A stretch of 64,000 nt of DNA from Hyphomicrobiales bacterium (GTDB taxonomy: Bacteria > Pseudomonadota > Alphaproteobacteria > Rhizobiales > Rhizobiaceae), in the NCBI GenBank assembly GCA_900469625.1, contig UBXV01000006.1:1-64000 (forward strand), read 5' to 3'. The position numbers and the translations under genes were made by a program. Below the pieces are notes generated by a model that was not told where the DNA came from, ran no database searches, and was given only the letters and a program-made list of their open reading frames with translations. Below are positions 56,995 to 64,000 of the stretch, in pieces. Every line of letters starts with the position of its first letter. The stretch's first letter is position 1.

Positions 56995-58119
56995 TCACCC
57001 GATCCTTGCGATGGACGCTTCAGCAGGATGGGCAAAGCCTTCCTGACGGCGCGGCTGCGCCTTGCGCACGAGACGATGATCGAGATCACGGCTGACAAGA
57101 CGCTCCACCGCCGCGGCAGCATCGGCAAGAACCACCTTGTAGCCACCGACCGAGCGGGCAAAATAGTTGTAGATGATGACAGCCGGAATGGCGGCGACGA
57201 GACCGATCGCGGTGGCGAGCAGCGCTTCGGCGATACCCGGCGCAACGATGGCGAGGTTGGTCGTCTGCGCCTTGCTGATGCCGATAAACGAATTCATGAT
57301 GCCCCAGACAGTCCCGAACAGGCCGACAAACGGGCCGACAGAGCCGATCGAAGCGAGGATGCCCGTGCCGCTGGTCATGCGCTTGCCGGCGCGAACCTCG
57401 ATGCGCGTCAGCAGCGATGCGACACGCTCCTTGAGACCCGCCGCCGGAGCGTGATCGAGCACGGCCTCCGAGCGCACCATTTCATCGATGGCCGCCGCAA
57501 CCATTTCGGCCGCGGGCCCCGACTTGCCGTCGAAAGTGGACTTGAGTTCGCTCAGCCCGTTTGCAGCCGAAAGCTGGCGCACGGCGCGCGCAAGGCGGGC
57601 CTTTGCCGCAAAGAGCTCCAATGTCTTGACCACGAAGATCGCCCAGGTGATGACCGAGGCAAGCGCCAGTCCAATCATCACCGCCTTGACCACCATGTCT
57701 GCGGCCAGGAACATGCCCATCGGCGAGAGATCGTGTGGCAGGACCGGGTTGGCCGACAGTTCCAGCGGCGCTTCGACGGCTTCGGCTGCAGGCGTCTCGA
57801 CAGCAGCAGGTGTCTCGGTGGATGCGGACGGCGTCTGTGCACCAGGCTCTGCACCGGGAACCGTAACTCCACTCGCCACTGGCTGCGCTTGAACAAGCGG
57901 CTGAGCGACCGACGGCTGCGACGTGGCGGGCTGCTCACCTTCAACAGCGCTCGCCGGTGGTGTTGCTGCGGGTGCGGCGTTCTGGGGCTGGTCGATAACG
58001 GGTGTCGCCGTCTCGGTCGAGGTGGCCTGGCCGAAAGCAGACGTCGAGGAAACACCACATGCCAGCACCAAAGTCGCTGCCGCCAATAAATTCAGCTTCG
58101 ATCGGGTTCGGTTAGGCAT
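56995..58119 (-). CDS. exbB: TonB-system energiser ExbB with long N-terminal extension
   Basis: It forms the proton channel with ExbD. The 374-aa protein is longer than E. coli ExbB (244 aa). The extra N-terminus is a signal peptide (to about residue 30) and a Pro/Ala/Thr-rich periplasmic stretch to about 120. Then come three transmembrane helices, the GSVGPFVGLFGTVWGIMNSF motif and GIAEALLATAIGLVAAIPAV. No tonB gene follows. The ATG 58119 has GAGG about 7 nt upstream. The upstream 159 bp show no iron box I can name. Confidence 0.94.
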   Translation of the reverse strand: MPNRTRSKLNLLAAATLVLACGVSSTSAFGQATSTETATPVIDQPQNAAPAATPPASAVEGEQPATSQPSVAQPLVQAQPVASGVTVPGAEPGAQTPSASTETPAAVETPAAEAVEAPLELSANPVLPHDLSPMGMFLAADMVVKAVMIGLALASVITWAIFVVKTLELFAAKARLARAVRQLSAANGLSELKSTFDGKSGPAAEMVAAAIDEMVRSEAVLDHAPAAGLKERVASLLTRIEVRAGKRMTSGTGILASIGSVGPFVGLFGTVWGIMNSFIGISKAQTTNLAIVAPGIAEALLATAIGLVAAIPAVIIYNYFARSVGGYKVVLADAAAAVERLVSRDLDHRLVRKAQPRRQEGFAHPAEASIARIG

Positions 58120-58278
58120 CTTGTCCTCGCGTCCGGGTGCGTTTCGTCGTCACAAAAATCACAGGCAGCTGAAATCCGAGCCACCTCAACGTGTATCGGC
58201 CGCTCTTTACGACAAACTATGACCGAAAGACAAGGATTTGTGGAGTATATAAATCAAGAATAATTTCACGCCAGAAAA

Positions 58279-60771
58279 TCAGTCCTGAAGGCCAGTCGCC
58301 GCCGGGCCGTCGAGAAAGCGCCCGCTTCGCCAGTCATAGGCGCGGTGTCGCTCCCAGGGGCGTGCAAGCGAGGCGAACGACGGCTCGAACCGCATCCTCG
58401 CTCGCTTCTGACCCGCAACCGGCTCCGCAAAAATCTCGATCGCGCCGGTCAGCCGCAACCCGCCCCCGCTCACGATCCGCGCCTGCCCGGACGGGCAGGT
58501 TCTCTCGTTAAAGCTCCCCGGCACGATCATCAGGTCGGCCTGGTCGCAAAGGACCTCGAACAGGCCCGGATTCTCGACGAAGGCAACGGTCCAGCCGACA
58601 CCGCTTCGGGCGACGCACCATTGCTTGTCGCGACAGGAAAAGACATCGGGCGCAGAGCCCGCAAGCGCCGCGACGATATCCTTTCGGATGGCGGCGGCCT
58701 TTTGCGCGTCGACGATCTTCAATGGCGTCTTGCCCGATCCGCTCTCCGGCCCAAGATAAAGATCGTCGGCAAGCGGCGTCGCCGGTGCGACCGGAGCGAC
58801 GTGACCTTCAATCGCCAGAGCGCGCTGCCATTGCGAGAAGAGAAAATCGGAGGGGCGCGCCCTGTTCGTCGCGATGGCTGCGTTGGTGACAAGACCGACC
58901 AGCCGTCCATCTTCGGACACGACGATGGACGGCTGTTGCCTGTCCGCAAACACCAGGCAGAACACGCCCGAGAGCAGGACCACGCCACCAAATGCCGCCA
59001 GCCAAGTCCGCAAGACGCAGAGGATGATCCCGCCAAAGGCGATGAGCAGGAACGCTGCAGGGGCGATACGACCGGTCAAGACCTCGCCGTCCAGTGAAGT
59101 CACGAAGCGCGCGATCACCAGCATGCCGTCCAGCCCCCATGCCATGACGGCGAGCGGGTATTGTTCCAGACCCAAAGGCATCAGCATCATCGAAAACAGG
59201 CCGAAAGGCATGATCACGATGCTGATCAGTGGCGCCGCCAGAATATTGGCCAGCAACCCGTAGGCCGGCAGACGATGGAAATAGGCGGCAGAATAGACTG
59301 ATGTCGCCAGGCCGCCGATCAGCGAGGTCGCGACCACGCCGACGATAAAGCCAGTCACGAGCCGCCTGCCCCACGATCGTCCGTCGACTGCCGGCCCATT
59401 CGCTGCTGTCTGCTCACGCCAGCGGGCATAGCCGGCAACCAGCGCCACGGTCGCGGCGAACGACATCTGAAACCCCGGGCCGGCGACCGCCGACGGGGTC
59501 ACCACGATGATGACGATGGCCGCCAGTGCTATGTTGCGCAGGCTGATCGACATGCGATCGAAAAACACTGCCACTAGCATGATCGAAATCATGATCCACG
59601 CCCGCACGGCAGACACGGCGCCACCGGAAATCAGAATGTAGAGAAAAACCATCGTCAGAGCGCCGGCCGCGGCAATCTTCTTGACCGCGACGCGCTGCGC
59701 CAATCCTGGCACCGCGCTCAAGATGGTTCGCGCACCGATCAGGAATGTGCCTGCCGCCAGCACCATGTTGAGGCCGGAAATCGCCAACACATGCGCCAGG
59801 CCCGACTGCCGCAGCATTTCGACCGTGTCGCGACCGATGGCTCTCTCTTCCGCCGTCACCAGAGCTGCGGCGAGCGCGCCGGTGTCGCCGCCGATCACCG
59901 TGCGGATCCGTTCGCCCACATGCTCGCGCGTTGCAGCCAATCGTTCCGCGACCTCGGCCCAAAGCGAGCGGTCATCCGCCGCCGCAGGGTCGACGGGCGC
60001 GCTGTCGGGCGCGCCATAGAAATAGCCAACCGCGCCGATCTGCCGATAGAAGGAATCGAATGCGAAGTCATTGAGACCCGGTAGCGCCGGGCCGGACGGC
60101 GGCGAAAGGCGCGCCCTGCCCTCGATCGCGGCGCCGATTGCGAGCGGCGCATGGGGGCTGCGCGACAGGACCATCACCTTGCGCGGCGCCCGTCGCAATC
60201 TCGGCTCGGCAGTCTGCTCGACGAGGATGCCGTAGCGCCAGTGCTGGCGGTCGTTCTTCTCGCGTGAAAGGACCGTGCCGCGCACGGTCGTGGTTACCGG
60301 TCCATCGAGCACAATGGTGTCGACACGCGCTGTTTCGATCGCCACGAACATCATCCCGGCAATAAACAGCGAGGCGGCAATCATCGGCGCGCGTAAGGTT
60401 CGCGCCCGGACGCTCGACAGCGCCGCGGCTATTCCGAAAATGCAAAGCAGCAGTGCAAGTTTGTCGATTCCGACGTCATAAGGCAACGACAGCCAGGTCA
60501 GCACGCCGGCGGACAAGAACACCGGAGCGAGCACCAATCCATGGCCGAACGCCGTCTCTTCCTCGACGGCGGCCCGAAAAGATCGGGCAATAACCGCGGG
60601 CCGAAAGCGCCTGCGTGTGGCGGCGTGCAAAGACTTCAGGAAAGGCAAAATGGTGCTGCGGCGCGTATTCCCGGGCGTTGCACGGACATCGTCGGCCAAA
60701 ACCGAAGCGGGTAATATGGCAGCGACACGAACCGCGTCCTCCGTCGAAGGCCGTGCTTCGATCTCGCTCAT
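58279..60771 (-). CDS. comEC: ComEC/Rec2 family competence protein
   Basis: The inner-membrane channel for DNA uptake in competent bacteria. The 830-aa protein has the N-terminal DUF4131 region, a Competence domain with the LAHVLAISGLNM motif and many membrane helices. The C-terminal metallo-beta-lactamase domain is not recognisable: no HxHxDH motif is present. This form is common in rhizobia, where natural transformation is mostly unproven. The start is uncertain: ATG 60771 (MSEIEARP), ATG 60789 or TTG 60819. It is divergent from gltA. Confidence 0.88.
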   Translation of the reverse strand: MSEIEARPSTEDAVRVAAILPASVLADDVRATPGNTRRSTILPFLKSLHAATRRRFRPAVIARSFRAAVEEETAFGHGLVLAPVFLSAGVLTWLSLPYDVGIDKLALLLCIFGIAAALSSVRARTLRAPMIAASLFIAGMMFVAIETARVDTIVLDGPVTTTVRGTVLSREKNDRQHWRYGILVEQTAEPRLRRAPRKVMVLSRSPHAPLAIGAAIEGRARLSPPSGPALPGLNDFAFDSFYRQIGAVGYFYGAPDSAPVDPAAADDRSLWAEVAERLAATREHVGERIRTVIGGDTGALAAALVTAEERAIGRDTVEMLRQSGLAHVLAISGLNMVLAAGTFLIGARTILSAVPGLAQRVAVKKIAAAGALTMVFLYILISGGAVSAVRAWIMISIMLVAVFFDRMSISLRNIALAAIVIIVVTPSAVAGPGFQMSFAATVALVAGYARWREQTAANGPAVDGRSWGRRLVTGFIVGVVATSLIGGLATSVYSAAYFHRLPAYGLLANILAAPLISIVIMPFGLFSMMLMPLGLEQYPLAVMAWGLDGMLVIARFVTSLDGEVLTGRIAPAAFLLIAFGGIILCVLRTWLAAFGGVVLLSGVFCLVFADRQQPSIVVSEDGRLVGLVTNAAIATNRARPSDFLFSQWQRALAIEGHVAPVAPATPLADDLYLGPESGSGKTPLKIVDAQKAAAIRKDIVAALAGSAPDVFSCRDKQWCVARSGVGWTVAFVENPGLFEVLCDQADLMIVPGSFNERTCPSGQARIVSGGGLRLTGAIEIFAEPVAGQKRARMRFEPSFASLARPWERHRAYDWRSGRFLDGPAATGLQD

Positions 60772-60934
60772 CAAACGGCACTTCTCCATAAGGACGATCG
60801 CCGTCCATGATGCAACCAACGGCGCCTGTCGGCAACCAGAACGTTATGTGCCGAAAAAAGCGGCAATCCTATATGGAATGGTCCCCCACCATCGTCCTGA
60901 TGGTCATTGATCCCGTTGGCCATATTGTCTTAAC

Positions 60935-60978
60935 GTGCGATTATTGCGTCGCCATATGCACATTTTCGCATCGCACAA
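60935..60978. promoter_or_regulatory. TGC-type box and inverted GTGCGAT/ATCGCAC pair before gltA
   Basis: The arm GTGCGAT (60935-60941) faces ATCGCAC (60970-60976), and CGCATCGCACAA (60967-60978) sits in the 16-mer TTTTCGCATCGCACAA that is also present before sthA. It ends 109 nt before the gltA start. The operator role is inferred. Confidence 0.5.
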
Positions 60979-61087
60979 TTTGCCTTTCGTACAGCTTGGC
61001 AGCCGAAAATAAATCATATAGCAACTTCGCAACGTTCATTTTCGTGGCATATCTCTATGCCACGTTGCCATAAGACGGAGGGTCCCC

Positions 61088-62377
<1,290 letters not shown>

Positions 62378-62393
62378 GCCTTCGACGTAACAC

Positions 62394-62427
62394 GAAAAAG
62401 CCCGGTCAGAAATGACCGGGCTTTTTT
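62394..62427. terminator. Bidirectional terminator between gltA and lpxB
   Basis: Stem AAAAAGCCCGGTCA / TGACCGGGCTTTTT with a GAAA loop; U-tracts arise on both strands, so it can stop gltA and lpxB transcripts. Confidence 0.9.
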
Positions 62428-62501
62428 CATTCAGACACCGGACCATTGCCTGCCGCATCTGGTAGCGCGGTGACGGCGGCGTCGAAATTGGTTGAACGTC
62501 T

Positions 62502-63680
62502 CTAGCGAGACTTCTTGGCTTGCAAATAGGAGAGGACGATCTCTGCGCCCATTTCACCGGGCGGACGGCGTGTTGCCATGCGTTCCTGTACGAGCGCGTA
62601 GCCGTCGAGCATGGATGCGCGCTGGGCGGTCTCGGCAGACAGCCGCTCGACCCAGCGGGTCAAGGCGCCCGGCCGGATGCTCTGGTTGAAGTATTCCGGC
62701 ACGATCGGGAAATCGGCGATCAGATTGGGAAGTGCGCCGCTCCAGATGCGGATGCGGCTGTGCAGCAACCGCACGAGCCAGTCGGCATCATAGGTGGAGA
62801 CGACGGGCACACCGGCAAGCGCGAGTTCGAGAATGACAGTTCCCGATGCCGCGATCGCAGCATCCGCCTTATCGAACGCCGCCCATTTCTCCGCTGCACC
62901 GGTCGAAATCTCTGGCTGGACAGCCCAGTTCGCCGTTATCTCGCGCACCAACTTTTCCTGACGCGGAACGGTGGGCAGCAAGAAACGCACACCGGGATGT
63001 CGCGCTGCAAGCTCCCCGGCCATCTGCCCGAAGATGGGCAGCAATCGCCCGATCTCGCTCGCGCGCGATCCCGGTAGAAGCAGGCAGGTGGCAACCGCGC
63101 CGGCATTGTCCGCATTCGGTCTCTGCCGCCGGCTGGCGCGTACCGCAAGAACATTGGCATCCGAGGCGAGCCGGTGGCCGATATAGGTCGTCGGCGGCCC
63201 CTCGAGCTTGCGCATGGTCTCGGGCTCGAACGGCAACACCGCAAGCACATGATCGACATAGCCGCGCATGCGCGGCGCCCGCTCCGGCTTCCAGGCCCAC
63301 ACGCTGGGGCAGACATAATTGATGACGGGCAGGTCCGGCAGTGCCGCACGCACCCGGCGCGCGACGCGATGGGTGAAGTCAGGACTGTCGATGATCAGCA
63401 GCGCATCGGGGCGGGCAGCGATAATGGCATTTGCGGTCTGGCGAATGCGCATGATGAGCTTGGGCAGCCGTGCAAGCACCTGAGAAAAGCCCATGATCGA
63501 CAGTTCGGAATAATCGAACAGCGACTTCAGGCCCTCGGCCTCCAGCCCGTCGCCACCGACACCGACAAGCGCGAGATCCCCGCCGCATTGGCTACGCAGT
63601 GCCCGCACCAGATCCGCGCCGAGCAGATCGCCCGAAACTTCGCCGGCAATCACCGCCAGCTTGTAGCCTTGTCCGCTCAT
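62502..63680 (-). CDS. lpxB: Lipid-A-disaccharide synthase
   Basis: It joins UDP-2,3-diacylglucosamine with lipid X to form the lipid A disaccharide. The 392-aa GT19 enzyme starts YKLAVIAGEVSGDLLGADLV and has PSVWAWKPER (about residues 128-137), FEPETMRKLEGPPTTYIGH and LLPGSRASEIGRL. It overlaps lpxI by four bases (ATGA). The rest of the lpx cluster lies beyond the window. Confidence 0.96.
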   Translation of the reverse strand: MSGQGYKLAVIAGEVSGDLLGADLVRALRSQCGGDLALVGVGGDGLEAEGLKSLFDYSELSIMGFSQVLARLPKLIMRIRQTANAIIAARPDALLIIDSPDFTHRVARRVRAALPDLPVINYVCPSVWAWKPERAPRMRGYVDHVLAVLPFEPETMRKLEGPPTTYIGHRLASDANVLAVRASRRQRPNADNAGAVATCLLLPGSRASEIGRLLPIFGQMAGELAARHPGVRFLLPTVPRQEKLVREITANWAVQPEISTGAAEKWAAFDKADAAIAASGTVILELALAGVPVVSTYDADWLVRLLHSRIRIWSGALPNLIADFPIVPEYFNQSIRPGALTRWVERLSAETAQRASMLDGYALVQERMATRRPPGEMGAEIVLSYLQAKKSR

Positions 63681-64000
63681 GCCTTTTCCCGACGTTCGCC
63701 GCGCTCGACACCGATGACAAACAATCCCGCGCGATTGGCGGCCTCGACCACTTCGGCCCGCTCGAGCACCAGAGCACGGCCGGCTTCGATCGCAATTCCA
63801 GCGAGCCCCGCAGCAAGGGCGCCTGCCACGGTCGACGGCCCAATCGACGGCAGATCCGCCCGCAGGTCCTGCCCGGGCTTGCAGAGCTTGACCAACACGC
63901 CGCGTCGACGCGCAGAGACACGTCCTTCAGCCTTCAGGGCCGCGACGCGTTCCAGCATGGCATCCGTGCCCTCGGCGCCCTCAAGCGCCACCACGCGGCC
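63677..64000 (-). CDS. lpxI: UDP-2,3-diacylglucosamine pyrophosphatase LpxI (partial)
   Basis: It makes lipid X from UDP-2,3-diacylglucosamine, the step just before LpxB. Only the C-terminal 107 residues are inside the window; the frame continues past base 64000. Visible signatures are VVALEGAEGTDAML, LCKPGQDLRADLPSIGP and AIEAGRALVLERA, typical for the LpxI C-terminal domain. Alphaproteobacteria use LpxI where enterics use LpxH. It is coupled to lpxB. Confidence 0.93.
   Translation of the reverse strand, partial: GRVVALEGAEGTDAMLERVAALKAEGRVSARRRGVLVKLCKPGQDLRADLPSIGPSTVAGALAAGLAGIAIEAGRALVLERAEVVEAANRAGLFVIGVERGERREKA

Overview
The window is about 60 % GC and densely coded. It looks like a chromosomal core segment of a Rhizobiaceae alphaproteobacterium, most probably Sinorhizobium/Ensifer. 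Support comes from an ExoR protein of exactly 268 aa, a class I PHA synthase beside an AlaC-type aminotransferase and hom, tandem sRNAs with repeated CTCCTCC loops, paired 47-aa DUF1127 proteins, and the secDF-yajC / nlpD-pcm-surE-serS-tat-scp-nagZ gene order. There is no prophage, IS element, CRISPR array or obvious genomic island. No tool was run, so family names rest on recognised motifs, protein length and gene order.

Layout. 0.2-5.2 kb: minus-strand recJ, hom, an alaC-like aminotransferase and a small lipoprotein. 5.3-9.7 kb: phaC, sfsA, map and radC on plus. 9.8-17.1 kb: corA, the soluble transhydrogenase sthA, an EEP-family hydrolase, trigger factor, tRNA-Leu(UAG) and a GDYXXLXY/DUF2157 membrane pair. 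17.1-18.9 kb: a non-coding-rich island with two near-identical sRNA genes of the alpha-r14/'cuckoo' type (three hairpins each, CTCCTCC in the loops), two DUF1127 micro-proteins, TGC-rich boxes and a CtrA-type site. 18.9-26.4 kb: trmFO, a small membrane protein, two genes homologous to mitochondrial complex I assembly factors (NDUFAF6-like and NDUFAF3/Mth938-like), fused secDF, yajC and a DUF815 ATPase.

26.4-43.8 kb is a long minus-strand series: NlpD-like LysM/LytM lipoprotein, an unknown protein, pcm, surE, serS, tatC-tatB-tatA, an orphan Fe3+-type ABC ATPase, scpB-scpA, nagZ, a 983-aa SPOR-domain protein, argS and a dGTPase-like HD hydrolase. These couple protein export, envelope remodelling, chromosome condensation and peptidoglycan turnover. 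44-50 kb: erpA, a cardiolipin-synthase-type PLD, xth, exoR (periplasmic inhibitor of ExoS/ChvI) and a FadL-type porin. 50-64 kb: valS, a PopZ-like polar organiser, tolC, a second pcm, exbD-exbB, comEC, gltA, lpxB and the 3' part of lpxI, which runs off the window.

The most notable signal is regulatory. A TGC-rich box of form YGCRNYGCASMA recurs upstream of gltA, sthA, both DUF1127 genes and the first sRNA. It fits a motif I recall as reported for the PHB regulator PhaR/AniA in Bradyrhizobium, and the same window carries phaC. This suggests, as a hypothesis, that one carbon-storage regulator links the TCA entry step, redox balance, DUF1127 proteins and anti-Shine-Dalgarno sRNAs.
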